Of a DNA stretch of 40,550 bases, positions 16,991 through 29,242 are shown piece after piece; within the stretch, counting starts at the first letter, position 1, and each line of letters begins with the position of its first letter. A model generated the notes under the pieces. The model saw only the letters and a program-made list of their open reading frames with translations, did no database searches and was not told the origin of the DNA. The DNA is from Micrococcales bacterium (lineage in GTDB: Bacteria > Actinomycetota > Actinomycetes > Actinomycetales > CAWJMD01). Location: contig PDSI01000081.1 in the NCBI GenBank assembly GCA_002748415.1, positions 1 through 40,550 on the forward strand, written 5' to 3'. The position numbers and the translations under genes were made by a program.

Positions 16991-17752
16991 TTATCCGGCC
17001 ATCGCCAAGGACACCAGTGCGACCAGCCAGCTGACGAAACTGCCGATGAGGAAATACTCGGTGACGTTGGGGTGATCGTCGTGGGCGGCCTGTGCCGCCT
17101 GCCGGGACTCCTGTTGTAACTGCGGGAATCTGAGCAGCCCTTTGGCGGCGATGACCATGCTTGCCGCCGTCATCTCGCCGGTGAGTCCGAGGCCGAAGAT
17201 GAAGATCCGTTCCATCGGACCGAGCAGGCGGCCACCGCGGAGTTCCTCGGAAGGCCGCCTGGCATCACCGGTCCGGTCGGTGGGCCGGGTGGCGCCCATG
17301 GTGACCAGCATCAACTGCACGAGCACGTTTCCGGTGGCCAGGTTCACCAGCAGCAGCCCGAGCACGAGCAGGATGCGGTCCGGGCTCACCGTGTCCAGCA
17401 TCGGCAGGCCGGCCCAGGTCTTCCAACGCTCCAGCAGACCGCCGACGGGGGAGGCGAACCCGTCGAAGGCGAGCAGCCCGGTCACCGTGCCCAGCAGGCA
17501 CATCAGTGCGATGGTCGGCCGGCGGCCGTCCGCAATGGTGCGCCCGGAGTAGCGGACCCACAGCGCCAGGGGGATCGCCGACAAGGCGAGGGCGATGACG
17601 TCGGGGATCGCGGTGAGGCCGGTGAGCACGCCCGTCACCACGAGTACCGCGCAACCAGCGAGCACGGCCTCCCGCCGGCCGTTCGGCCGGTCCAGTGCCC
17701 GCACCAGGTCGGCGGTGCCCACCGCGACCAGCCACACCGACAGCCACGTCAT
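16991..17752 (-). CDS. Polytopic membrane protein paired with SatD
   Basis: A 253-residue protein with about six hydrophobic segments, including LSVWLVAVGTADLV, AVLAGCAVLVVTGVLTGL and ILLVLGLLLVNLATG. A polar loop follows (TRPTDRTGDARRPSEEL), and then the conserved-looking segment MERIFIFGLGLTGEMTAASMVIAAKGLLRFP. The C-terminal HPNVTEYFLIGSFVSWLVALVSLAM is another helix pair. It resembles the DUF3307-type membrane proteins seen next to satD genes. No catalytic motif is evident. ATG 17752 overlaps the satD stop by four bases (ATGA), so the two products are made together. A partner, sensor or effector of SatD is plausible but unproven. Confidence 0.75.
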   Translation of the reverse strand: MTWLSVWLVAVGTADLVRALDRPNGRREAVLAGCAVLVVTGVLTGLTAIPDVIALALSAIPLALWVRYSGRTIADGRRPTIALMCLLGTVTGLLAFDGFASPVGGLLERWKTWAGLPMLDTVSPDRILLVLGLLLVNLATGNVLVQLMLVTMGATRPTDRTGDARRPSEELRGGRLLGPMERIFIFGLGLTGEMTAASMVIAAKGLLRFPQLQQESRQAAQAAHDDHPNVTEYFLIGSFVSWLVALVSLAMAG

Positions 17753-18420
17753 GACAGCTCCCGCAGCAGGTCGTGCGTGTCGACGATGATGCCCAGCCCG
17801 TCGTTGCGGACCCGTTGGGAGACTGCGGAGTCACTGATGCCTTCGGCCTTGGCCAGCTCGGTCTGACTGCTCTGTTCCAGCAGTCCCCGCAGGAGCCGCA
17901 ACGACCGGTCGGACAGCGACCCGATCATGTGGTCGCGGCAGGTCAGTGCCGCGGTCACGGCGCTGGCCAGCTCGTTTTCTTCCTCCGCTGCCTGCACAGT
18001 CGTGCGGACCAGCCGGGTCGCCGCCCGGTCGGCCAGCTGTTCGGTGTGCTCGATCGCTGCTCTGGCCCGCCACCAGCCCGGACCGTCCTCGATACCGGTA
18101 TCCGGGTCGATCACCTGCACGGCGCCGATCCCGATTCCGTAGCGGATATCCACCTCCGGCAACAGGGCCAGCCGGACTCGCAACGTGGCATCGATCGCGT
18201 CTCCCAGGCGGTCGTAGACGCCCTGGAACTCGTCGCCGACCGTAACCCGCAGCGGGCGCACGCTGGGCACTGCCGCGTTGACGCTGTCGAGGGCGGACAC
18301 CAGGGTTTCATGCAGGCGAACTCGTTGGGCAGCGGCGCGAGAGCCGACGATGTCGCCAAGTGCGGCGACAACCTTAGCCCCGGCAGGCGCTTCTGTAGAG
18401 AAAGGCTTCACCTCTTCCAT
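17749..18420 (-). CDS. SatD-family protein: class III cyclase-like domain plus C-terminal HTH
   Basis: A 223-residue cytosolic protein. Three blocks resemble class III nucleotidyl cyclases in order and spacing: VAALGDIVGSR (like FADIVGFT, first metal Asp), LRVTVGDEFQGVYDRL (like KTIGDEFMAVF, second metal Asp), and VDIRYGIGIGAVQV (like the VRIGIHTGEV strand). The expected transition-state Asn/Arg region appears only as GPGWWRARAAIEHTEQLA, so cyclase activity is uncertain. The last 50 residues hold a helix-turn-helix (SQTELAKAEGISDSAVSQRV), as in SatD. The family is named after Streptococcus mutans satD, whose function is not established. It starts at ATG 18420 directly behind a TATAGT-N6 leaderless promoter with a palindrome and is coupled to the downstream membrane gene. 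Confidence 0.82.
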   Translation of the reverse strand: MEEVKPFSTEAPAGAKVVAALGDIVGSRAAAQRVRLHETLVSALDSVNAAVPSVRPLRVTVGDEFQGVYDRLGDAIDATLRVRLALLPEVDIRYGIGIGAVQVIDPDTGIEDGPGWWRARAAIEHTEQLADRAATRLVRTTVQAAEEENELASAVTAALTCRDHMIGSLSDRSLRLLRGLLEQSSQTELAKAEGISDSAVSQRVRNDGLGIIVDTHDLLRELS

Positions 18421-18438
18421 ATGAAGACTATACCTTCA
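18421..18438 (-). promoter_or_regulatory. satD leaderless promoter with palindromic operator
   Basis: On the minus strand TATAGT (18432-18427) is followed by CTTCAT and then ATG 18420. The -10 box sits inside an inverted repeat, TGAAG-N7-CTTCA (18422-18438), and a second imperfect dyad, CTTC-ATATG-GAAG, crosses the start codon. The AT-rich patch stands out in GC-rich surroundings. A repressor dimer bound here would block transcription. SatD's own HTH is one candidate, an unlinked regulator another. Confidence 0.6.
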
Positions 18439-18484
18439 GATCCCGCTTCCGGCTGCCTGTGCTCTGTGAAGCGTCGTCGCGGGG

Positions 18485-18710
18485 TCACCCCCGCTTTCCG
18501 GCCACGCCGGACATCTCCTGCCAGGTCACCGTACCGATGGGCCGCCAGTTCGCGTCCATGATCCCGTCCGGAGCGGCAACGCTAAGCGGCTTCCGAGAGT
18601 TCAGTGACCACATCGCGTTGTCGGCCAAGATGCCGTCGAAGCCGGAGTCGATGATCTCGCGGGCGCGCGTGACCCATGCCTGCTGGCAGGCGGGCTCCGC
18701 CAGATGGGTG
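18485..18710 (-). pseudogene. C-terminal fragment resembling a putative glycoside hydrolase
   Basis: In one minus-strand frame the stretch ACQQAWVTRAREIIDSGFDG followed by ILADNAMWSLNSRKPLS and PDGIMDANW reads like a real protein. FDGILADNAMW resembles the catalytic-face strand of TIM-barrel glycoside hydrolases of the polygalactosaminidase/GHL15 type. The frame ends with TGA at 18485. Upstream it dissolves into Arg/Pro-rich text next to a tandem repeat, and no start or N-terminal barrel is present. The simplest reading is the remaining 3' end of a lost gene in the 514-base gap between satD and ligA. The family assignment is tentative. Confidence 0.35.
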
Positions 18711-18713
18711 AGC

Positions 18714-21046
<2,333 letters not shown>

Positions 21047-21153
21047 GCGACGCGTGCGGGCGACAGCCGTTGACCCGTGGCCACTTCGGCGATCGACGCC
21101 GACACGGTCCCACGAAGCTGAGCACCTCTGACGGCAGGCAATGCCTTTCGCGG

Positions 21154-21288
21154 GGTTGATCGGTACCCGCGACCGAGCCCGGCCGGAGACCGCCTGCGCG
21201 ACGGAGTAGCGGTTTCCCCGGCAGGGGCTTCACCCCGAGGCCAGGGACCGCGCAGCCAGCGCCGCGCACGAGGTGGTTGATCGGTGCC
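21154..21288. repeat. Two direct copies of a 14-bp motif between ligA and gatC
   Basis: GGTTGATCGGTRCC occurs at 21154-21167 and 21275-21288, same orientation, one mismatch, 121 bases apart. The 277-base gap between ligA and gatC otherwise shows no gene. The second copy lies about 20 bases upstream of the gatC -10 box, so it could be a regulator site. Confidence 0.45.
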
Positions 21289-21309
21289 AAGCGGGACGAT
21301 CCGCACCAG

Positions 21310-21315
21310 TAGACT
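21310..21315 (+). promoter_or_regulatory. Putative -10 box for gatCAB
   Basis: TAGACT lies eight bases before the gatC ATG at 21324. No Shine-Dalgarno is seen, so the transcript would have a leader of about two bases or none. Confidence 0.5.
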
Positions 21316-21323
21316 GCTGTGCC

Positions 21324-21617
21324 ATGCCGCTTCGCACCCAAGACGTCGCCAAGCTGGCCGCGCTGGCCCGCATCGACCTCACCGACGACGAACTGGACAT
21401 CATGACCGGTGAACTGCAGGCCATCCTGTCGGCCGTGCGGACCGTGTCCGAGGCCGTCGGCCCGCACGTCGAAGCCACCAGCCATCCCATCGCGATGACC
21501 AACGTGTTCCGGGCGGACGTCGTGACCCCCGGCCTCACCCAGGACCAGGCGCTGTCCGGCGCCCCGCAGAAAGCCGAAGGCCGGTTCCAGGTGCCGCGCA
21601 TCCTGGACGAGGAGTGA
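21324..21617 (+). CDS. gatC: Asp-tRNA(Asn)/Glu-tRNA(Gln) amidotransferase subunit C
   Basis: Small stabilising subunit of the GatCAB amidotransferase, which converts misacylated Glu-tRNA(Gln) or Asp-tRNA(Asn) to the correct amide form. It has 97 residues. [28 protein letters not shown] is the helical N-terminus that clamps GatA, and the tail with [16 protein letters not shown] and [11 protein letters not shown] matches GatC. The ATG at 21324 begins [12 protein letters not shown]; an in-frame upstream start at 21273 adds 17 unconserved residues. Its stop overlaps the GTG of gatA. Confidence 0.95.
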   Translation: MPLRTQDVAKLAALARIDLTDDELDIMTGELQAILSAVRTVSEAVGPHVEATSHPIAMTNVFRADVVTPGLTQDQALSGAPQKAEGRFQVPRILDEE

Positions 21618-23194
21618 CGCCGATGCCCAGCCTCACCGACCCCACCCGTGCCACCGCGGCGGACCTCGGCGCCGCCGTCGCCGCCGGCGAGATCACCAGC
21701 GAAGCCGTCACCGCCGCCCACCTGGAGCGTATCCGTGCCGTCGACGACGCCGTGCACGCCTTCCTCAACGTGGACGCGGACGGCGCGCTGGCCGCCGCCC
21801 GGGACGTCGACGCCCGCATCGCCGCGGGCGAGAAGCTGCACCCGTTGGCAGGGGTACCCATCGCCGTCAAGGACGCGCTGGCCACCGCCGGGCAACCGAC
21901 CACCTGCGGGTCCAAGATCCTGCAAGGCTGGGTACCGCCGTACGACGCCACCGTGGTCGCCCGGCTGCGCGCCGCCGGGCTGCCGATCCTGGGCAAGACC
22001 AACATGGACGAGTTCGCGATGGGCTCCTCGACCGAGCATTCCGCTTACGGGCCCACCCGCAACCCGTGGGACACCGGCCGCATCCCCGGCGGCTCCGGCG
22101 GCGGGTCGGCCGCCGTACTGGCATCGTTCACCGCGCCGCTGGCGCTGGGCAGCGACACCGGTGGGTCGATCCGGCAGCCGGCTGCCGTCACCGGAACTGT
22201 CGGTGTCAAACCGACGTACGGCGGGGTGTCCCGGTACGGGCTGGTCGCGATGGCCTCCAGCCTGGACCAGGTCGGGCCGTGCGCGCGCACCGTCACCGAC
22301 GCCGCCTTGCTGCACAGCGTCATCGGCGGGCACGACCCGTGCGACTCCACCAGCCTGCCCGACCCACTGGAGAACGGGGAGGATCTGGGCGTACTGGTCG
22401 AGGCGGCGCGGCAGGGCCCGGACGCCTTGCGCGGAGTGCGGATCGGGGTGCCCACCCAGCTCAACCCGGATGAGGGCTATCAGGCCGGGGTGCTGGCGCA
22501 GTTCCGTGCCGCCCTGGACGTGCTGGCCGACGCCGGTGCCCGGATCAGTGAGGTGTCCTGCCCCAACTTCGAGTACGCGCTGGCCGCTTATTACCTGATC
22601 ATGCCCAGCGAGGCGTCCTCTAACCTGGCCCGCTTCGACGCGATGCGCTACGGGCTGCGGCAATCGCCACCGCACGGACCGGTGACCGCGCAGACGGTGA
22701 TGTCGCACACGCGTGACGCCGGGTTCGGCGCGGAGGTCAAGAGGCGCATCATCCTGGGCACCTACGCCCTGTCGGCGGGGTACTACGACGCCTACTACGG
22801 GTCGGCGCAGAAGGTCCGCACCCTGGTCCAACGCGACTTCGCTGCCGCGTTCGAGCAGGTCGACGTGCTGGCCTCACCCACCGCTCCCACCACCGCGTTC
22901 CCGCTGGGGGAGCGGCTGGGCGACCCGATGGCGATGTATCTCAACGACATCGCCACCATCCCGGCCAACCTGGCCGGCGTGAGCGGGTTGTCACTGCCGT
23001 GCGGGCTGGCCGCCGAGGACGGGTTACCCGTCGGGTTCCAGCTGCTGGCCCCCGCCCGGGGCGATGCCCGGCTGTACCGGGTGGGGTCCGGCCTGGAGGC
23101 GTTGCTGACCCAGTCGTGGGGCGGGGTGTTGCTGGACCGCGTGCCTGCCCTGCCCGACACCACCACTGGCACCGGCAAGGAGGGGGCGGCATGA
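21614..23194 (+). CDS. gatA: Asp-tRNA(Asn)/Glu-tRNA(Gln) amidotransferase subunit A
   Basis: Amidase-signature subunit that releases ammonia from glutamine for GatB. It has 526 residues from GTG 21614 (GTGA overlap with gatC) or 523 from ATG 21623. The Ser-cisSer-Lys triad is intact: Lys86 in [11 protein letters not shown], Ser161 in [13 protein letters not shown], and nucleophile Ser185 in [13 protein letters not shown]. The spacings of 75 and 24 residues match characterised Gat[20 protein letters not shown] and the C-terminal [20 protein letters not shown] are also typical. It overlaps gatB by four bases. Confidence 0.97.
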   Translation: MTPMPSLTDPTRATAADLGAAVAAGEITSEAVTAAHLERIRAVDDAVHAFLNVDADGALAAARDVDARIAAGEKLHPLAGVPIAVKDALATAGQPTTCGSKILQGWVPPYDATVVARLRAAGLPILGKTNMDEFAMGSSTEHSAYGPTRNPWDTGRIPGGSGGGSAAVLASFTAPLALGSDTGGSIRQPAAVTGTVGVKPTYGGVSRYGLVAMASSLDQVGPCARTVTDAALLHSVIGGHDPCDSTSLPDPLENGEDLGVLVEAARQGPDALRGVRIGVPTQLNPDEGYQAGVLAQFRAALDVLADAGARISEVSCPNFEYALAAYYLIMPSEASSNLARFDAMRYGLRQSPPHGPVTAQTVMSHTRDAGFGAEVKRRIILGTYALSAGYYDAYYGSAQKVRTLVQRDFAAAFEQVDVLASPTAPTTAFPLGERLGDPMAMYLNDIATIPANLAGVSGLSLPCGLAAEDGLPVGFQLLAPARGDARLYRVGSGLEALLTQSWGGVLLDRVPALPDTTTGTGKEGAA

Positions 23195-24744
23195 GCGTGG
23201 CGACCCAGGAAGAGGTGATGGCCTACCAGGACGTCGTCGCCGCCTACGACCCCGTTCTCGGGCTGGAGGTCCACGTCGAGCTGAGCACCGTATCGAAGAT
23301 GTTCTGCGGCTGCGCCACCACGTTCGGCGCCGAGCCGAACACCCAGGTGTGCCCGGTCTGCCTGGCGTTGCCCGGCGCGCTGCCGGTGGTCAACGGCACC
23401 GCGGTGGAATCGGCAATGAAAATCGGTCTGGCACTTGGGTGTTCGATCGCGCCGCAGTGCCGGTTCGCGCGCAAGAACTACTTCTACCCGGACATGCCGA
23501 AGAACTTCCAGACCTCCCAGTACGACGAGCCCATCGCGTTCGACGGGGCCATCGAGCTTCAGGTTTCCGCATCCGAGCACGGCGAGGCGTTCACCTTCAC
23601 CGTCCCGATCGAACGGGCCCACATGGAGGAGGACACCGGTAAGTCCACTCACGTGGGCGGTGCCACCGGGCGCATCCACGGTGCGGAGTATTCGCTGGTG
23701 GACTACAACCGGGCCGGGATCCCGCTGATCGAGATCGTCACCAAGCCCATCGAAGGGGCCGGCCCGCGCGCACCGGAGGTGGCCCGCGCGTTCGTGGCCA
23801 CGCTGCGGGACCTGTTGCGCGGCCTCGGCGTGTCCGACGTGCGGATGGAACAGGGCTCGCTGCGCTGCGACGCCAACGTGTCACTGCGCCCCAAGGTGGG
23901 CGATGATCCGTCGGCTCCCGCTCAGCGGGAGGTGGCGTTCGGCACCCGCAGCGAGACCAAGAACGTCAACTCGCTGCGCAGCGTGGAACATGCTGTGCGG
24001 TACGAGATGACCCGGCACGCCGCCAGGCTGGCCCGAGGTGAGCGGGTGGTGCAGGAGACCCGGCACTGGCACGAAGACACCGGGCTGACCACGCCCGGCC
24101 GGTCCAAGGAGGAGGCGGAGGACTACCGGTACTTCCCGGAGCCGGACCTGGTGCCGGTGCGTTGCGATGCCGAGTGGGTGGAGCAGGTACGGGCCGGGCT
24201 GCCCGCGACGCCGGCCCAACGGCGGGCCGGCTGGCAACGGGACTGGGGATTGACCGACCTGGAGTTGCGTGACGTGGTCAACGCGGGCGCCGGGGAACTC
24301 ATCGAGGCCACCGTTGCCGCGGGGGCGACCCCGGCCGCCGCCCGCAAGTGGTGGATGGGTGAACTATCCCGGCGAGCCAAGGCTGAGGGGGTCGAGCTGG
24401 CCGCAGTGCCTGCCACCCCCGCGCAGGTGGCCGAGCTGGCGGGCCTGGTCGAGGCGGGCCGGCTGACCGATGCGATGGCTCGCCAGGTCCTGGACGGCGT
24501 GCTGGCCGGCGAAGGTGAACCGGATGCGGTCGCGGCCGCCCGGGGGCTGGAAGTGGTGGACGACGCGGATGCGCTCAGCGCAGCCATCAATAAGGCCATA
24601 GCGGACAACCCGGACGTGGCGGAGAAGGTTCGCGGTGGCAAGCACGCGGCCGCGGGGGCCCTCATCGGGTCGGTCATGAAACAGATGCGTGGGCAGGCCG
24701 ACGCAGCACGCGTACGCGAACTCATCATGGCGCGACTAACCTAA
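23191..24744 (+). CDS. gatB: Asp-tRNA(Asn)/Glu-tRNA(Gln) amidotransferase subunit B
   Basis: Kinase/amidotransferase subunit that activates the misacylated tRNA with ATP and adds ammonia. It has 517 residues from ATG 23191, which overlaps the gatA stop (ATGA). The cradle domain begins [15 protein letters not shown], followed by the zinc-type cysteines [14 protein letters not shown] and CPVCLALPG. The signatures [19 protein letters not shown] and [15 protein letters not shown] are present, as is [19 protein letters not shown]. The C-terminal YqeY-like helical domain carries [20 protein letters not shown], which contacts the tRNA elbow. GatCAB presence implies indirect synthesis of Gln-tRNA and/or Asn-tRNA. 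Confidence 0.97.
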   Translation: MSVATQEEVMAYQDVVAAYDPVLGLEVHVELSTVSKMFCGCATTFGAEPNTQVCPVCLALPGALPVVNGTAVESAMKIGLALGCSIAPQCRFARKNYFYPDMPKNFQTSQYDEPIAFDGAIELQVSASEHGEAFTFTVPIERAHMEEDTGKSTHVGGATGRIHGAEYSLVDYNRAGIPLIEIVTKPIEGAGPRAPEVARAFVATLRDLLRGLGVSDVRMEQGSLRCDANVSLRPKVGDDPSAPAQREVAFGTRSETKNVNSLRSVEHAVRYEMTRHAARLARGERVVQETRHWHEDTGLTTPGRSKEEAEDYRYFPEPDLVPVRCDAEWVEQVRAGLPATPAQRRAGWQRDWGLTDLELRDVVNAGAGELIEATVAAGATPAAARKWWMGELSRRAKAEGVELAAVPATPAQVAELAGLVEAGRLTDAMARQVLDGVLAGEGEPDAVAAARGLEVVDDADALSAAINKAIADNPDVAEKVRGGKHAAAGALIGSVMKQMRGQADAARVRELIMARLT

Positions 24745-24806
24745 CCGCGCGACTGCGGCTACCCTACTGGCTAGTGGGTAGTCCACGACGAGCGGGGGTG
24801 AAACCC

Positions 24807-27173
24807 ATGGCGGTGGCTCCTCCGGTCGTGCAGACGTGGGAGCGGCGGACCCTGATCGCCACTGCTGTGGTGGCTGCGGTGGTCGCCGCCCTCGGTCTCG
24901 CCGATGCCTGGCAAGCGGTGCCGCTGGCTCATCTGGGCGTGGCCGGTGTCCACACCTTGTTCGGTGTCGCCATGCTTCGCCGCAGCGGCCGGGAACCCGG
25001 CGCTCGGCTGCTACGAATAGTCGGCCTCGGGTGGCTGGCGTGGGCCATCGGCGAACTGAGCACCGCGGGCGAGCAGATCAGGTCCGGTGCCGCCGTCTAT
25101 CCCGCCTTCGGAGATGCCGGCTCACTGTTCATCATCCCCCTGCTGCTGGCCGCAGCCGTGGTCTTGCCGCGGCACCGTTGTGAACCATGGGAACGACTCC
25201 GCATCGCCAGCGAGTCCCTCATGCTGGCTACCGCGCTCACCGTGCTGTGGTGGACCGTGCTCGGGGTGGCGCAGTGGCCGGCGCCGCTGACCTGGCCTCA
25301 GCAATGGCTACTCGTGCTGGTCCCGCTGAAATGCGGGCTGTGGGCGCTCACCTTCGTGCTGGCCATGCGGCAGAAGACCTGGCCGTTCACGCTGTTGTTC
25401 ATCACCGCCTGTGTCTACGTCCCCGTCGAACTGGTCACCGGCAAGGTTGGCGAGGCCGGGGAATCGCCGTGGCTGCTCGGGGTGATGATCGTGCTCGCCG
25501 CCGGCCCGGCCGGGGTGGGCGCGATCCGGGTCCGGCAAAACCCGCAGGTCGTCAACGAGCGCAGCGCCGCGCGGGCGCAAAGCCACCGACAGGTGTGGAC
25601 CAACTCGGCCGCCTTCGCCACGTTCCTGGCATCCATCGGTGTGTTGATGGGCGGCTCCGACTCCGGCACGTTCCTCAGCGGCTGGTTCGGGGTGATGGTG
25701 ATCGCCGTCGTCATGGTGTTCGCCGTCAGCCTGTGGTTGCGTGACTTCGCCCGGCTGCAGCAGTTCATCTACCTGACCGATCAACTGTCCGAGATGGCAT
25801 TCAGCGACCCCCTGACCAAGGTGGGTAACCGGCGGGCCCTGGAGGCCTTCTTCGAGCAGGCGTGGGAACGGCCGCTCGGCCGGGCCGGGCCGCCGGTGAG
25901 CTTGTTGACCGTAGACCTGGACGGCTTCAAGGACGTGAATACGCTGCTGGGGCACGGCAGCGGTGACCAGCTGCTGTCCTCGGTGGGTGGGGCGCTGTCC
26001 AAAGTATGCGGCCGGGACAATGTGTACCGGATGGGCGGCGACGAGTTCGCGGTCACCTGGCTCGGCAACACCCAGGGCGCGCTCGCCCTGGGCGAGCAGA
26101 TCCTCGACGAGGTACGGGACGTGTCGATGCAGCTGCCCGGCGTCGGCCGGGTCGGGTTGTCGGCCAGTATCGGCATCGCGACGATGCAACCAGGCCAGCC
26201 CGATGAGGGCGGGCATGTCGGCCACTGGTCCACGCTTTTGTTGCGGTCCGGTGAGGCGATGCGTTCGGCCAAGACCTCCGGTAAGGCGCAGGTCGCCCTC
26301 TACAGTAGGCCGATGGCCGAGGCCACCCGGCGGCGTTCCGCTATCGAACGACGCATGCGGGACCAACTGGCCGGGCCCGGGGTGACCGTTCGCTACCAGC
26401 CACTGGTGCATTTGGCCACCGGCAAGTTGATCGGGTTCGAGGCGCTGGCGCACTGGAACGACGAGGATCTGGGGCTGCTCCAACCCGCCGAATTCATCGC
26501 CGTGGCCGAGGACACCGGACTGATCAGCGACCTCGGCCATCAAGTGCTGGTCCGGGCGCTGGCCGACCTGCACGAATCCGGGGCCGCCGCCAGCGGGTTG
26601 TGGATGAGCGTCAACGTCTCCGCGCTGCAGTTGAGGTCACCTGGGTTCATCGGTGTCGTGGTCGAGGCGCTGTCCAAGGCCCGGATCCCCGCCTCCCAGC
26701 TGGTCATCGAAGTCACCGAATCGTTGTCCATCGCCGACGGTGACGTCGCGGCCGAGACCCTGCAGACGTTGAGCGAGCTCGGTGTCGTCGTGGCGCTCGA
26801 CGATTTCGGCACCGGGTACTCCTCGCTGGCCTACCTGTCCCGGTTGCCCGTGCAACTGCTGAAACTCGACCGGGAGATCGCCCAGAACCTGGCCTCACCG
26901 CGGGTGCGTTCGGTGGCCAAGGCCGTCATCGACATGGCCACCTCGCTGCAGGTGGACGTCCTCGCCGAAGGGCTGGAGTCCGCCGATCACGTGGAACAGT
27001 CCAGGGCGATCGGCGCCACCCTGGGCCAGGGCTGGTTCTACGAACGGCCACTGACCGCCGACCGGATCCCCACCGCGATCGCCCGGCTCGGGGTGCGCCG
27101 CGACGACCGGTACGCACCGCAAGGGCGCTCGCCGGTGGTGGTGCGCCAGCAGTTCCGCGGCGACAGCGGGTAG
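24807..27173 (+). CDS. Membrane-anchored GGDEF-EAL dual-domain c-di-GMP protein
   Basis: A 788-residue protein. The first 330 residues or so carry several hydrophobic helices (LIATAVVAAVVAALGL, LFIIPLLLAAAVVLP and others), an integral sensor region unlike PAS or MHYT. The GGDEF domain (about 340-500) has YRMGGDEF with GGDEF at residues 410-414. The inhibitory RxxD position reads CGRD, so the first Arg is missing and product inhibition may be lost. The EAL domain (about 520-770) has GFEALAHW (EAL at 545-547), NVSALQL, EVTES, ALDDFGTGYSSLAYL, LLKLDREI and LAEGLES, so key metal and catalytic residues are kept. Both activities appear possible. ATG 24807 has GGGGGTG upstream; an in-frame GTG at 24774 is an alternative. 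Confidence 0.92.
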   Translation: MAVAPPVVQTWERRTLIATAVVAAVVAALGLADAWQAVPLAHLGVAGVHTLFGVAMLRRSGREPGARLLRIVGLGWLAWAIGELSTAGEQIRSGAAVYPAFGDAGSLFIIPLLLAAAVVLPRHRCEPWERLRIASESLMLATALTVLWWTVLGVAQWPAPLTWPQQWLLVLVPLKCGLWALTFVLAMRQKTWPFTLLFITACVYVPVELVTGKVGEAGESPWLLGVMIVLAAGPAGVGAIRVRQNPQVVNERSAARAQSHRQVWTNSAAFATFLASIGVLMGGSDSGTFLSGWFGVMVIAVVMVFAVSLWLRDFARLQQFIYLTDQLSEMAFSDPLTKVGNRRALEAFFEQAWERPLGRAGPPVSLLTVDLDGFKDVNTLLGHGSGDQLLSSVGGALSKVCGRDNVYRMGGDEFAVTWLGNTQGALALGEQILDEVRDVSMQLPGVGRVGLSASIGIATMQPGQPDEGGHVGHWSTLLLRSGEAMRSAKTSGKAQVALYSRPMAEATRRRSAIERRMRDQLAGPGVTVRYQPLVHLATGKLIGFEALAHWNDEDLGLLQPAEFIAVAEDTGLISDLGHQVLVRALADLHESGAAASGLWMSVNVSALQLRSPGFIGVVVEALSKARIPASQLVIEVTESLSIADGDVAAETLQTLSELGVVVALDDFGTGYSSLAYLSRLPVQLLKLDREIAQNLASPRVRSVAKAVIDMATSLQVDVLAEGLESADHVEQSRAIGATLGQGWFYERPLTADRIPTAIARLGVRRDDRYAPQGRSPVVVRQQFRGDSG

Positions 27174-27259
27174 CACCGGCCGAATCTCAACTCGGCTCTT
27201 CGCCACCGGCGGGCCCGCGAGGACTCCCGGCTGCGGCATGCCCGCCTGCTGCAGAGGAC

Positions 27260-27265
27260 TACACT
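27260..27265 (+). promoter_or_regulatory. Putative -10 box of ilvD
   Basis: TACACT is followed by seven bases and the ATG at 27273, with no Shine-Dalgarno. The geometry fits a leaderless ilvD transcript. Confidence 0.5.
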
Positions 27266-27272
27266 TCGCTGC

Positions 27273-28976
<1,704 letters not shown>

Positions 28977-29060
28977 ACCGTACGCTGCCGGGGCCGCGTG
29001 CTCGGGGTTCACGAGTGCGTGGACACCGCGTCCGTATGTTGAGACGTGGCGGTGTTCCAG

Positions 29061-29089
29061 TTGACAGCGATGCAGCAACAGGACAACGT
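29061..29089 (+). promoter_or_regulatory. Promoter of the ilvB leader transcript
   Basis: TTGACA at 29061-29066 is a perfect -35 box. After 17 bases comes CAACGT (29084-29089) as a weak -10, and after six more the ATG of the leader peptide at 29096. A strong -35 is unusual in this window. The geometry places transcription start on the leader peptide's start codon. Confidence 0.6.
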
Positions 29090-29095
29090 TGCGGT

Positions 29096-29143
29096 ATGCG
29101 ACCCACCACCCTGGTAGTAGTTCTGCGGCGCGCGAGTCGCTGA
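29096..29143 (+). CDS. ilvB leader peptide (attenuator, 15 aa)
   Basis: The frame encodes MRPTTLVVVLRRASR and stops at TGA. Five consecutive codons are Leu-Val-Val-Val-Leu, the products of the downstream pathway. The peptide sits just before a strong hairpin and an intrinsic terminator and 100 bases before ilvB. This is the standard arrangement for ribosome-mediated attenuation by branched-chain aminoacyl-tRNA supply. No Shine-Dalgarno precedes the ATG; a leaderless start is likely. It is too short for ordinary gene prediction. Confidence 0.82.
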   Translation: MRPTTLVVVLRRASR

Positions 29144-29165
29144 CCTACTGCTGCGGTCGCGCGCC
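29127..29165 (+). promoter_or_regulatory. Pause-type hairpin in the ilvB leader
   Basis: GGCGCGCGA (29127-29135) pairs perfectly with TCGCGCGCC (29157-29165). The left arm lies immediately after the Leu-Val-Val-Val-Leu codons inside the leader peptide. A ribosome stalled there would mask it and prevent the hairpin. I did not find a convincing antiterminator pairing by eye. Confidence 0.7.
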
Positions 29166-29199
29166 AACCCCTCAACCCGGCCCGGGAGAGGGGTTTTTT
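29166..29199 (+). terminator. Intrinsic terminator (attenuator) before ilvB
   Basis: AACCCCTC (29166-29173) pairs with GAGGGGTT (29188-29195), enclosing a GC-rich loop, and the run of six T ends at 29199. It is the only stem plus U-tract terminator I recognised in the window. It directly abuts the preceding hairpin, as in classical attenuators. Confidence 0.85.
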
Positions 29200-29242
29200 C
29201 GTGCCGATGTGAGCGGCGCACCGGAAAGGACAGGAATAACCC

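Noticed and set aside
22999..23190. Upstream extension of gatB in the same frame
   Set aside because: It overlaps the gatA coding end and gives Arg/Gly-rich text; the ATG at 23191 with ATGA overlap is the natural start.
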